A stretch of DNA of 64,000 nucleotides from positions 4,893,001-4,957,000 of the forward strand of contig NZ_CP041191.1 in assembly GCF_006517275.1 (NCBI RefSeq). Direction: 5' to 3'. This DNA is from Labrenzia sp. PHM005 (GTDB taxonomy: Bacteria; Pseudomonadota; Alphaproteobacteria; Rhizobiales; Stappiaceae). The position numbers and the translations under genes are program-made. The notes beneath the pieces are model-generated. The model was given only the letters and a program-made list of their open reading frames with translations, made no database searches and was not told the DNA's origin. This document shows, in pieces, positions 1-8,064 of the stretch (its first letter is position 1; every line of letters starts with the position of its first letter).

Positions 1-543
1 AATGACCAGATCGTTGGATTTACGCAAGTGGCCGATGCGGCTTCCCATTTTTTCCGGCATTGCCTTCAAAAGGCGGTCAAAATCTTCCGGAGCGATGTCT
101 GCGCCCAGATTGGCCGACACCGACAATTTGATTTCATTGTCGCCGAGCGCGATCAAGAGATCGGTGACCTCGCGGTCAAGAACATCCCTGTTGGAGATGG
201 CAAGCCGGTGGCCGTTGCTTTGCTCACGGACCAGCTTTTTCAGATCCTTCGTCGTCAGCACCGGCGAATTGGTCAGAATTGGCGCGGCAATGGTCAATGT
301 TTCCTGTGCCAGACGCATGGCCAATGAATTGGACGTCGCCGATGAGGACGCCAGGCTCTCCGAAATTTGGCGTTTGGCCTCATTGCCAAGACTGTCGTAG
401 GCCCCTTCAATTGCAGAGTTCAGTTCGTTGACGTCACTTTGTGCCAAACCGCCCGCACCGGAACCCAAATGCTGAGCCACAAGAGCGGCGACCTGCTCCT
501 TCTTGTAGTCCGGACATGTTTCCATCAGTGAGCGCAAGGCCAT
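1..543 (-). CDS. DUF2336 domain protein, C-terminus beyond left edge
   Basis: An open minus-strand frame runs without a stop from an ATG at 543 to the window edge, giving the first 181 residues. The translation starts MALRSLMETCPDYKKEQVAA. Near residues 95-155 it holds the hallmark SPVLTTKDLKKLV, then ISNRDVLDREVTDLLIALGD, which I recognise as the DUF2336 family of alphaproteobacteria (alpha-helical, repeat-like, function unknown). A likely ribosome site AGGTG lies about 11 bases before the ATG. Its neighbours on the same strand are flagellar-type genes (FlhB-like and FliK-like), but almost 700 bases separate them, so co-transcription is unlikely. The family call is fairly sure; the role is unknown. 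Confidence 0.8.
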   Translation of the reverse strand, partial: MALRSLMETCPDYKKEQVAALVAQHLGSGAGGLAQSDVNELNSAIEGAYDSLGNEAKRQISESLASSSATSNSLAMRLAQETLTIAAPILTNSPVLTTKDLKKLVREQSNGHRLAISNRDVLDREVTDLLIALGDNEIKLSVSANLGADIAPEDFDRLLKAMPEKMGSRIGHLRKSNDLVI

Positions 544-1230
544 GATCGCAAGTACACCTGGTTGTTTGAACCGTTCGTATTTACGTAGGGCCAAAAAAAG
601 AATTCATTTCACCAATACAGCACTTTTTAAATAATAAAATTTTCGACAGATAATTCTAAAATATATTGACCAAATTATAATTTTAACAAAATCCAGAATA
701 AATTTTATATATTCAAACATCAACTCAAAGTCGACTTAATCTTCAAATAGAAGAACGCTGCGTCATCCATCCAATAATCTACCTAGTTTTGCCAATACGT
801 ATTTTTCAAGATCAAGTTGCTCTCCGAGACAATCCGATCACCACAACGGTCACCTGACAAAGTTTGAAGCCTGTGAATTTTTTTTCGTGTTTTTTTCAGA
901 CTTAATGTACCAGCCAGCGTTTTTTGTACGCCACGCTACACTGTAGATGCCGATATTGAGAGGATGTTATTGACAGCAGCTCAGCGGCTCTCGGGTTTTT
1001 ATAGTGTTGTCGGCTGTCTCGATATCGCCACGTGTCACTCGGTTAGTGCCGAAGCAATGAGCGGACTCTGTTGCGATTGAACCACCTCCCTTCTGGCGGC
1101 CAGTCAACACCGTTGACAAAATCCGTCGGAATCTCAGAGCGAATTTCCTTGCCGGTACGTTTCGGGGATAAAGGAGCTTCTGCCCGGTAGAACTCTACAT
1201 GAGATCCAGGTTTGCCCCCTCATCGTGGAG
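544..1230. other. Non-coding AT-rich spacer
   Basis: About 690 bases hold no convincing gene on either strand. Bases 600-760 are strongly AT-rich, as are short tracts near 880-900. An imperfect inverted repeat pairs 952-961 with 1017-1026 (9 of 10 bases). The left part should hold the promoter of the DUF2336 gene, which reads leftwards from 543. The right part is the 3' flank of the FlhB-like gene. I see no clear intrinsic terminator. Confidence 0.5.
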
Positions 1231-1512
1231 CTAATCAGGCGCATTCTGCGCCTGGCCCGTGCGCATGATGAAGCCAATGAGGACCGCGACCGCCTGATAG
1301 AGCTCTATCGGGATTTCGTGGTCCACTTCGATTTGCGACAGGGCTTCGGCCATCATCGGGTTCTGCTCGATCGGAACACCAGCTTCACGGGCAATCTCTT
1401 CGATCCGCTCGGCCGCCGTGCCTGTTCCCTTGGCGCTAACGACCGGCGCCCCCTCTTCTTGGCGGTACTCAAGGGCAACGGCGATCTTGTCTGGAGTTTT
1501 GGAACTGCTCAT
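1231..1512 (-). CDS. Orphan FlhB C-terminal-domain protein (FlhX-like)
   Basis: This 93-residue protein matches only the cytoplasmic C-terminal domain of the flagellar export switch FlhB. The conserved pattern IAVALEY, then APVVSAKG, then IPIELYQAVAVLI covers almost the whole length. Full FlhB has an N-terminal membrane domain and self-cleaves at an NPTH motif; here there are no membrane helices and the NPTH position reads KTPDK, so the protein resembles the already cleaved half. Such stand-alone copies (FlhX) are known in other bacteria. It lies 7 bases downstream of the FliK-like gene and is surely co-transcribed with it. I chose the ATG at 1512, with GAGG 5 bases upstream, over the GTG at 1515. 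A role in the export specificity switch together with FliK is inferred. Confidence 0.85.
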   Translation of the reverse strand: MSSSKTPDKIAVALEYRQEEGAPVVSAKGTGTAAERIEEIAREAGVPIEQNPMMAEALSQIEVDHEIPIELYQAVAVLIGFIMRTGQAQNAPD

Positions 1513-1519
1513 CACCGCC

Positions 1520-4036
1520 TCACGATTGCCGGTTGATCAAGGCGCCATATTTGGCGGCGGTTTTCGGCGGAAGTCCGCGAATGAAGCGCAGTTCTTGAAG
1601 ATCAAGGCCAGCATCTGCAAAGGCCGCCTCCATGGTTTCTTTCTGTCCGGTCAAAAGATCCAGCGTTTCCTTGCGGTCGACCCAGAGCGAGACAAAGGTG
1701 CCACCGCCCCGCAAACTGACGGCCGCCTCCAATGGACCCGTCGCCGTCAGGTCCAGAGCAAAGCGCAACCGCCAGGCCGGTTCGTCTTCCTCTTCGCCGT
1801 TTTGACCGCCACCGTCCCGGCCGATCTGCATTTGCATGACAGCTGTTTCCTGACCAAAGGCAATCGGCAGTTCCACGACCGCGTCCATTGGCTTGCCGGT
1901 TGCTGCCTGCGCGCCGTCATCACCGGCAAGACCGCCATTGACCAGCTGGGTCAACCGCATCCGGGCCAGTGCCGCGTCGGTTTCCTGCAGCAAGGATTGA
2001 AGGTTCTGTGGCGCGGATCCGGCCCAATAGCCGCTTGAAGTCTGCGGCGCTTGGCCCTGCGGGCTGCCATGCCGCGACGTTGGTGCGGGCTGGCGCGCCG
2101 GAAACCGGACGGCAGGCTCCGCGCCAAGCTGCTGCAGCAAGGATTTGAAGGATAGCAGTGCACTCTTTAGATCCGGCAGAGGTGTTTGCTGCCCGCCCGT
2201 TTGCAGCGGCACCTGGCCTTCCTTGAATTGTCCGGACTGGCGCACAGCTTGCTGCAGGGACGTTCCTGTCACCGGTTGACTGGGATTCAACCGCAACCCC
2301 AGGATCTGCTGCATGGCCTTTTGAACCGCATCCGGCATGGACACCTTCCCCGCCGACTGGGCAGACATCAAAGAACCGATCTGGGCAAACAACGCCCCAA
2401 GGCTGGCCTGTTGCTCTGAAAGCGGCTGGCGCAGAACGGACGCGGCCTGCTGCACCGGGGTTGCGGGCGCTGTTGCCACGGACGCGGCTGTCGATGCTCC
2501 CCCGCCAGCCGTCAGACCTGTAGGCATTGCAGTTTTGGCCGCCGAATAGGCTTGAGCAGGCGCGTGCGCTGCCGATGCCCCTGACGGGTTTGCGGCGGGA
2601 AGTCCGCTTTGCTGGTGCATCGTCTGAGAGACAAGCCCTGCAGATAATCCAGGCGCAGGCCCAGCTGGTCCCGTTGGCGCCGCTGGCGGTGCAGCTGGCG
2701 CTGCCTGTTGCCCGCTCCCTGAAACAGCTGCCTGCCCACCATGGCCAGCCGCATTGGCCGGCAACGGTGAAGCCTGCGGCGCTTGCCCGCCCGGTAATTG
2801 TTGAGCACCTGGGGCCGGGACTGCACCGGTAGGAGAAGCAGCTCCAGCGGTTGGTTGGGCCAGATTTGCGGGGGCCGGTGGTCCGCCCGTTTGCGCACTG
2901 GCAGATGGTCCTGGGGCCACGGGTCCCGTTGCTGTTGGCGGAATGTTTGGTCCACCCTGTCCACCCACCGGGACCGTAGCTGCAGACGGAAGGCCGGGCA
3001 GACTTCCTGCGGACGGCTGAACCACCGTTTGTGCACCGGAGAGAGCACCAGTTTGTGGAGCGGCCGGATTGTTTGACTGCGGTACAGACGATGCAGCGCT
3101 GGCGCCTGTGCTCGCCGGACCCGGCTCAGCCGCTGATTGGGTGCTGGTTGTCAAACTTGCCCCAGCTGCCCCTGGCCCAGCCACACCGAGCGACGTGTTT
3201 CCCAAGACCGGGCTCGTGCCCCCAGTGGATCCGCCTCCAATCGGGGCACCAGCGCCGAGTGCCGCCCCCTGCCCGGCTTGAGGTGCTCCGGCCTGGGATT
3301 GCCCCAAAACCACCGGACTGCCGGAGGTCGTTGTAACGCCCCCCTGCCCGGATTGGATATTTGTCGTCGGCGTGGCTCCAGTCGAAGTGGCGCCCGTCCC
3401 CGCCGCTGGCGACGGGTTTGATACCGGTATGGTGCCTTGGGTCGAAATTGAATTGGTGCCTGCCTGGCCTGCCGCCGGTTGTCCAGGCCCAGCATTCGTA
3501 GCCCCCCCGGGCACTGGCGCCGAAGCTGTTGGCAGCACTTGGTGAAGGGGTGTTGACAGAGCTGGCGTTTGCACGGGAAAACCTGTTTGCCCCGTTTGCG
3601 GCAAAACGCCCGTGGCCTGCAAAAACTGTGTCACGACCGGGGCCGGCTGCAGCAAACCATTTGCTGGCGGCGCCGGCTGCGGAGAGCTTGCTGGTGCAGA
3701 TGGTTGCGCTGCAGGCGGCGGTGTCCCGCTGCTTGGCACCTGTTGTGCTGGAGGTTGACCGGAAGCGGGCGCATTCCCAGTTCCCGTTTGCGGGGTCAGG
3801 ACAATAGACGGCTGCTGCTTCGTCCCGGATACAGTTACAGTGACATCGGAGCCGACCGGCAACGGCGCCGGCACCCGGAGTTCCACCGTTTTCGCCTCCG
3901 ACGTCAGACGAACGACGCCCCCCGGCAGATTGGCATCGACTTTTGCGCGCAGTTCCGTGCCCGGCTCCAGGTCTTGGGCCGCCGTTCCACTTTGTGCTGT
4001 CGCTGGCAGCGGCTGTGCGCTGACCGTTTCCACCAT
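1520..4036 (-). CDS. FliK-like flagellar hook-length control protein
   Basis: The 838-residue protein has three parts. Residues 1-80 form an ordered domain (GTELRAKVDANLPGG and beta-rich sequence). Residues 80-560 are a very long low-complexity linker rich in Pro, Gly, Ala, Gln, Ser and Thr. The C-terminus from about 680 (LPIAFGQETAVMQMQIG, then LTATGPLEAAVSLRGG) matches the FliK C-terminal domain. FliK is secreted during hook growth, measures hook length and tells FlhB to switch substrate. The adjacent FlhB-like gene supports this role. The length is well above the roughly 400 residues of enterobacterial FliK, mainly because of the linker. No other flagellar genes are visible here, so a paralogue with another role remains possible. 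Confidence 0.75.
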   Translation of the reverse strand: MVETVSAQPLPATAQSGTAAQDLEPGTELRAKVDANLPGGVVRLTSEAKTVELRVPAPLPVGSDVTVTVSGTKQQPSIVLTPQTGTGNAPASGQPPAQQVPSSGTPPPAAQPSAPASSPQPAPPANGLLQPAPVVTQFLQATGVLPQTGQTGFPVQTPALSTPLHQVLPTASAPVPGGATNAGPGQPAAGQAGTNSISTQGTIPVSNPSPAAGTGATSTGATPTTNIQSGQGGVTTTSGSPVVLGQSQAGAPQAGQGAALGAGAPIGGGSTGGTSPVLGNTSLGVAGPGAAGASLTTSTQSAAEPGPASTGASAASSVPQSNNPAAPQTGALSGAQTVVQPSAGSLPGLPSAATVPVGGQGGPNIPPTATGPVAPGPSASAQTGGPPAPANLAQPTAGAASPTGAVPAPGAQQLPGGQAPQASPLPANAAGHGGQAAVSGSGQQAAPAAPPAAPTGPAGPAPGLSAGLVSQTMHQQSGLPAANPSGASAAHAPAQAYSAAKTAMPTGLTAGGGASTAASVATAPATPVQQAASVLRQPLSEQQASLGALFAQIGSLMSAQSAGKVSMPDAVQKAMQQILGLRLNPSQPVTGTSLQQAVRQSGQFKEGQVPLQTGGQQTPLPDLKSALLSFKSLLQQLGAEPAVRFPARQPAPTSRHGSPQGQAPQTSSGYWAGSAPQNLQSLLQETDAALARMRLTQLVNGGLAGDDGAQAATGKPMDAVVELPIAFGQETAVMQMQIGRDGGGQNGEEEDEPAWRLRFALDLTATGPLEAAVSLRGGGTFVSLWVDRKETLDLLTGQKETMEAAFADAGLDLQELRFIRGLPPKTAAKYGALINRQS

Positions 4037-4249
4037 GCCACCATCTCCAAGGGCGCTGTTTCCTCGACTACATTAGCGCTTCGAGTATGGCGGCTTTCTT
4101 AAAGCTTGGCGAGCGTTGACACGGATCAAGGCACCGACGGCCCAAAACCGTCATCTTATGTCCAGTTGTGCGGAATTCCGGAGGAATCCGGGCATCGGCT
4201 GAACCGATTTAATAGCCGCAACCAGACACGCAGGAGAGAGGAGATACCT

Positions 4250-4501
4250 GTGAACTGGATGGACCGATTGAACGAACGCGCTGAGCTTATGGGGCGCATG
4301 CTTGAGACCATAGGGGCGATGAAAGGCCTGCCTGGGGAGGACCATGCCGACATCGACCTGGAAGTCGCAGCAAGGCGCTGCATCAGCTGCGAGGGAACAG
4401 AAGAATGCCGGCATTGGCTCGACAGCCATTCTGATGGGGCAGACGCGCCCTTAAAGGCATGTCCGAACGCAGCCCTGTTCCAAAGCTGGCTGAAAGTCTG
4501 A
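4250..4501 (+). CDS. DUF6455 family small protein
   Basis: This 83-residue protein starts at a GTG (4250) with an excellent Shine-Dalgarno stretch AGGAGAGAGGAG just upstream, which decides the start over longer frames. It matches the DUF6455 pattern: LMGRMLETIG near the N-terminus, then ARRCISCEGTEECRHWLD and KACPNAALFQSWL. The four cysteines (RCISC, EEC, KAC) suggest a metal site. The function is unknown; members are common in Rhodobacterales and relatives. It appears monocistronic, with a strong terminator 8 bases after the stop. Confidence 0.75.
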   Translation: MNWMDRLNERAELMGRMLETIGAMKGLPGEDHADIDLEVAARRCISCEGTEECRHWLDSHSDGADAPLKACPNAALFQSWLKV

Positions 4502-4508
4502 ATAAGCG

Positions 4509-4549
4509 GGCTCCCGCGTCCCTTGTTGGCTGCGGGAGCCAAATTTTTT
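4509..4549 (+). terminator. Rho-independent terminator after DUF6455 gene
   Basis: A perfect 9-bp stem GGCTCCCGC/GCGGGAGCC (4509-4517 with 4532-4540) is followed by AAATTTTTT. It ends the transcript of the preceding small gene. Confidence 0.9.
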
Positions 4550-4772
4550 GCTGTTTCCTCAAATACATCTCATTGCGATGCGCGTGTCGCGATCTGTGAT
4601 TGTTCAACACCAAAATGGCTGCGCCGGGCGATTTTTGTCTCGTCTCGGGTCGTCCTTGGCTGATTTGCATAACCTCCCGCATTGCAAGTCGCCTGCCAGC
4701 TTTTACACCCTGGCATCTAGCGCAGCAGTCCTCTCATGCTAGTCTGGCTGGACAAACAGGGAGGGATGTCAC

Positions 4773-6044
4773 ATGCGCTGTGTTGCGACCTTACTATTGA
4801 ATCTGCTGGTGCTCTGCTGCCTGTCTATACCGGCATCGGCGCAGCTCTTTGGCCACGAGTATGAGGGAACCCAAACTCCTATCCGTCCAGGAGAACAGCC
4901 GGTCGTTCCTCTCGACACTGAAGATCCGAGCTACAACGCCTGGCGCACACCGCTTCCCAGTTTCGAGGGATCGAAAGAAGGCCGAACACCTGGCCTTGTG
5001 GATCCGCAGCGGTTTTTTGGACAGGGCTACATGCAGCTGCCGACATTCCTGCACCAGCCGCTGGCTTTTACGCCAGAGGATCTGGCGGCCGGTAAAGTTG
5101 ATGTGGCCATTATGGGCGCCTTCACCGACATGGGAAGTGGTGCCCGAGGCGCCTCTCGCGGGCCGAACGCGGTGCGCAATTCGTCGATTTATCTTGGGTA
5201 CGGCGGCCGGCAGCCGCATATGCATGTCATGGTCGATCCCTTGCAAGACATGACGGTCGTCGACTACGGCAATGCCCCAAATGACATGATGAGCACGGAG
5301 CGCACGATCCACGCCGTCCGGTCTTTTGTGCGCCAGGCGGCAGAAGTCCAGCATGAAGACGGCAGCCGTGTCATCCCCTTCATCATTGGCGGCGATCATT
5401 CTCTGATGTATCCGGATGTGGCTGCTCTCACCGATGTTTACGGCAAAGGCAATGTGGGTGTGGTGCATTTCGATGCTCATTACGATGCCGGAAAATACGG
5501 CATGGGACACCTGATCAATCACGGTATGCCCGTCTATAGATTGATTGAAGAAGGGCTCGTTGAGGGCAAGAATTTCATTCAGGTCGCCTTGCGCGGTTAT
5601 TATCCCGACGAAAAGGCTTTCGAATGGATGCGCAACAACGGTTTCCGCTATCACACCATGGCCGAGATCGAACGGCGCGGGTTCGACGCTGTGATGGAAG
5701 ACGTGATCAAAGAGGCAAATGACGGCCCGGAATACATCTTCGTCTCATTCGATATTGACACGCTCGACCCGGCGTTCGTGCCTGGAACCGGCACACCTGA
5801 GCCCGGCGGTCTGATGCCGCGCGAGGTGTTCCCGATCATTCGGCGGTTGTGCGCAGAATCGAATGTGATTGGCTTCGAGCTCGTGGAGCTCGCGCCTTTG
5901 ATGGACCCTACCTATGTGTCAGCACTGAACGCCAACAGGGTGATCCGGGAATGTCTGACTGGCATCGCCATGCGCAAGCAAGGCCTGACCGACCCGCACT
6001 ACCTCAGTCCTTTGACGGTCACGCATGGCCAAAGCGGAAACTAA
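4773..6044 (+). CDS. Exported agmatinase/arginase-family ureohydrolase
   Basis: This 423-residue ureohydrolase has all six Mn-binding residues of the family: His209 in GGDHS, Asp234/His236/Asp238 in DAHYD, and Asp327/Asp329 in SFDID, followed by DPAFVPGTGTPEPGG. Family members hydrolyse a guanidino group to urea plus an amine (agmatine, guanidinobutyrate and similar). Residues 1-23 form a typical Sec signal peptide (MRCVATLLLNLLVLCCLSIP, then ASA-Q as cleavage site), and a 75-residue extension precedes the catalytic domain. That is odd, because agmatinases are usually cytoplasmic. The ATG at 4773 follows GGGAGGG. The DUF3299 gene overlaps its end by 20 bases. The exact substrate is unknown. 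Confidence 0.85.
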   Translation: MRCVATLLLNLLVLCCLSIPASAQLFGHEYEGTQTPIRPGEQPVVPLDTEDPSYNAWRTPLPSFEGSKEGRTPGLVDPQRFFGQGYMQLPTFLHQPLAFTPEDLAAGKVDVAIMGAFTDMGSGARGASRGPNAVRNSSIYLGYGGRQPHMHVMVDPLQDMTVVDYGNAPNDMMSTERTIHAVRSFVRQAAEVQHEDGSRVIPFIIGGDHSLMYPDVAALTDVYGKGNVGVVHFDAHYDAGKYGMGHLINHGMPVYRLIEEGLVEGKNFIQVALRGYYPDEKAFEWMRNNGFRYHTMAEIERRGFDAVMEDVIKEANDGPEYIFVSFDIDTLDPAFVPGTGTPEPGGLMPREVFPIIRRLCAESNVIGFELVELAPLMDPTYVSALNANRVIRECLTGIAMRKQGLTDPHYLSPLTVTHGQSGN

Positions 6045-6570
6045 CCGCCTATTCCTGAGCGTTTTTGCACTTTTTTGGGTTTGGGGCGGATCGGCACAAG
6101 CAGACCCTGTGGCGGTGACCTGGGCCGATCTGCGCGCAGATCGGCCGCCGTCTTGCGAAACTTTGATTGAAGGTTACCAGTCTCCGGCAAAGTGCAGCCA
6201 GCAGGCGGCCTCGGCCCGGCTGCTTTCCCGTCAGTACGAGAAATGCACACCGGGAAGGAGCGACCTCAACGGCCGGATTGTCCAGATTGCCGGATACGCT
6301 CACCCGCTTGAATTCGAGTTCCGGGATGTAAAAACTTTTTTGCTGATACCGCCCTTACGCCAGGATTGCAGCCACCCGCCACCGCCTCTACCGGACCAAG
6401 TGATTTCGGTGAGCTTTCCAGATGGCCTTAATGTGAACGCCGATCCGGTCTGGGTGACGGGCAGGCTTACGGTCGAGCGCGGTAAAACGCATTTGGCAAC
6501 GGCCCGGTACGCGCTCGAAGCAATATCGGTCACGCAAGCAACAATCCCTGAGGTCGCTGCCAGGAAATGA
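6025..6570 (+). CDS. DUF3299 family exported protein
   Basis: The 181-residue product has a signal peptide (LFLSVFALFWVWGGSAQA, cleavage near residue 26) and the DUF3299 core LNGRIVQIAGYAHPLEF, FLLIPPLRQDC, HPPPPLPDQVI, then VWVTGRLTVERG. The conserved Cys-x-His-PPPP segment is diagnostic. Function is unknown; DUF3299 proteins are exported and often occur near ABC transporters or metal-related genes. The start codon lies inside the end of the agmatinase gene, so the two are translationally linked and both products are predicted to be exported. Confidence 0.8.
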   Translation: MAKAETNRLFLSVFALFWVWGGSAQADPVAVTWADLRADRPPSCETLIEGYQSPAKCSQQAASARLLSRQYEKCTPGRSDLNGRIVQIAGYAHPLEFEFRDVKTFLLIPPLRQDCSHPPPPLPDQVISVSFPDGLNVNADPVWVTGRLTVERGKTHLATARYALEAISVTQATIPEVAARK

Positions 6571-6609
6571 GATTTTGCAGGTCTTCGGAAGTTCTGGCCG
6601 TCGTTCTGC

Positions 6610-6915
6610 CTAGTCGGCAGCGCCCCGGCGGCGGCTGAGCCAATAAGCAACGCCCCCTGCGGCGGCCCCGCCAACAAAGCGGAACGGGAACATAGCCAGT
6701 GCACCGGCATCCTGGGATATCGGCAGCGGCAGTTGAATCAGTCCGACGGCAGCTTCCAGAATCAACGAGAGCGCAGCTGCGGCAAAACCGGCAATCCAGA
6801 GTTTGCCGGTCTGATCCGCGCGCCAGCCGAGATAAATCCCGATCAACAGAGCGAAGGGGTTCAAAAAACCGGACAGGGTGAAAAGGTCAACCCATGTGTC
6901 AGAGAGCGATACCAT
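6610..6915 (-). CDS. Small integral membrane protein, unknown
   Basis: A 101-residue hydrophobic protein with about three membrane segments (roughly residues 14-31, 40-60 and 73-92) and a basic C-terminal tail (WLSRRRGAAD). I do not recognise a family. It converges on the DUF3299 gene with only 39 bases between the stops. Its own promoter must lie between 6916 and 7119. Confidence 0.6.
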   Translation of the reverse strand: MVSLSDTWVDLFTLSGFLNPFALLIGIYLGWRADQTGKLWIAGFAAAALSLILEAAVGLIQLPLPISQDAGALAMFPFRFVGGAAAGGVAYWLSRRRGAAD

Positions 6916-7119
6916 AGCGCTGTCTTAGCGCCGCTATAACCAAAAAGCGAGTGCAATTCCGCCTCTGCTTTCGTGCGCGGTCAATCAACGCCGCAATACT
7001 CCAATTGCGCAGAAATTGTTGCTTTACATTCACGCCTTCCCAGAGGATGAATGACCTGTAAAAATATTCTTCTCTGAAATCGGAAGTTTCGAACTCAAAT
7101 CTGTTCGAAAAATATTAAA

Positions 7120-7374
7120 ATGACCGCACAGACATCGGACGCTGAACAAGACCCGACAATCGGAACACTTGAGGAAAGTGACCGGAGACTGGGAATTATC
7201 TGCGGTCACTGCAGCCGGTTCCGGTATTTAAGGTCCGCGCGCTATGCTGCTGATCTCACGCTTTCGGCTCTCGGGGCCTCTTTGACCTGCTCAAGGTGCG
7301 GATCAGACGATGTTCAGGCCATTGCCATCAGCCGCGATCCCCACAACGGGTATTGGCCAGCAGAGCGCAGCTGA
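7120..7374 (+). CDS. Small zinc-ribbon-like protein
   Basis: An 84-residue protein with two cysteine pairs, ICGHCSRFRYL and LTCSRCGSDDV, spaced about 40 residues apart. This predicts a zinc ribbon; similar small proteins are common in Stappiaceae and rhizobia, without known function. An AT-rich leader with AAAATATTAAA precedes the ATG, but there is no strong ribosome site. About 280 bases without a recognisable gene separate it from the YjhX gene. Confidence 0.6.
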   Translation: MTAQTSDAEQDPTIGTLEESDRRLGIICGHCSRFRYLRSARYAADLTLSALGASLTCSRCGSDDVQAIAISRDPHNGYWPAERS

Positions 7375-7657
7375 CGCCCACTCCAAATCTTGCAGGATTG
7401 CAACACCTGTCCCGTCTTGACCGGCCAAACCGGTTAGGCCCCTTGTGGTGATTTTTCCGTTGTGATACCGCCTATACCGCATTCTTTGAGAGGTTTTATG
7501 CGCGGATACAGCGAGTCCCGGTAAAACCCGGTTCGTTTCAGGGCCCTTCAGCCAAGATCGAAGGGACCAAATTAGCCGGGTCATCAAAAGTCCCACGCCG
7601 CATGCGTTAGCTGCGGTGACGGGTTTCTTTTGCTCAAAGACTGAAAATCACAGAACA

Positions 7658-7915
7658 ATGGACATATCGAAAGCCGAACAGCGGGTTCTGCACCTGCTGG
7701 CTCAGGGCGGCTATATCCTTACCGAAAAGGACGAGGACGGCCGTATCTTGAAATACGAGACAATCACCCGCGATGGCTGGTTTTGGGCAGGCTGCTCGCC
7801 GCAGCTTTTTCACAAACTGAAGTACCGCAGGCTGATCGCCTCAAAGAAAAGCGGGCCTTACCGGATCACCAATCTGGGCTTGCGGCGCGTCCGCTCTCAG
7901 CTGGACAACCGGTAA
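7658..7915 (+). CDS. YjhX (UPF0386) family protein
   Basis: The 85-residue product matches the YjhX/UPF0386 family along its full length: ISKAEQRVLHLLAQGGYI at the start, FHKLKYRRLIASKKSGPYRI in the middle and the conserved end RVRSQLDNR. It looks like a compact winged helix. Some database entries call the family a toxin, but no antitoxin gene lies next to it here and I do not endorse a toxin role from sequence. The ATG at 7658 was chosen because family members start exactly at this MDxSxxEQR segment; a longer in-frame extension from 7616 is not conserved. Confidence 0.8.
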   Translation: MDISKAEQRVLHLLAQGGYILTEKDEDGRILKYETITRDGWFWAGCSPQLFHKLKYRRLIASKKSGPYRITNLGLRRVRSQLDNR

Positions 7916-7936
7916 CGGCTCCTCCTCACCAATGCT

Positions 7937-7965
7937 GCCCCGGACTTGATCCGGGGCCAATTTTT
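7937..7965 (+). terminator. REP-like palindrome acting as terminator
   Basis: A perfect stem CCCCGGA/TCCGGGG with loop CTTGA, extended by one G-C pair, is followed by CCAATTTTT. The hairpin belongs to the same repeat family as the copies at 26523-26559 and 26639-26675, with an identical loop. It sits 22 bases after the YjhX stop and can serve as its terminator. A related degenerate palindrome (GTCCCG...CGGGAC) follows at about 7980-8000. Confidence 0.6.
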
Positions 7966-8010
7966 ACACATCAGATCAGGTCCCGGCTCAAGGTCGGGAC
8001 GGCACAAAAG

Positions 8011-8039
8011 AAAAAGCGCGCCGGAAATCCGGCGCGCTT
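8011..8039 (-). terminator. Rho-independent terminator of phoX
   Basis: An 11-bp stem AAGCGCGCCGG/CCGGCGCGCTT with loop AAAT. Read on the minus strand it is followed by a U-rich tract (the complement of AAAAGAAAAA just left of the stem). It lies about 25 bases after the phoX stop codon. Confidence 0.85.
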
Positions 8040-8064
8040 CTAGATTTGACCAAAGCTGTGAAGG

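Noticed and set aside
952..1026. Inverted repeat GATATTGAGA/TCTCGATATC
   Set aside because: Imperfect arms with a 55-base loop and no adjacent start or T tract; could be chance.
1418..4102. Many open frames opposite and within the FliK-like gene
   Set aside because: They follow from its Pro/Ala/Gly/Gln-rich, GC-biased repeats; none has a ribosome site or family resemblance.
7088..7109. Two TTCGAA palindromes 16 bases apart before the zinc-ribbon gene
   Set aside because: Considered as a LexA-type site, but neither the GTTC-N7-GTTC nor the GAAC-N4-GTTC spacing fits.
7303..7596. 97-codon minus-strand frame between the zinc-ribbon and YjhX genes
   Set aside because: Overlaps the zinc-ribbon gene, has no recognisable protein features and no ribosome site.
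7658..7915. Toxin-antitoxin module based on the YjhX name
   Set aside because: No partner gene of antitoxin size is adjacent, and the toxin label for the family is weakly supported.
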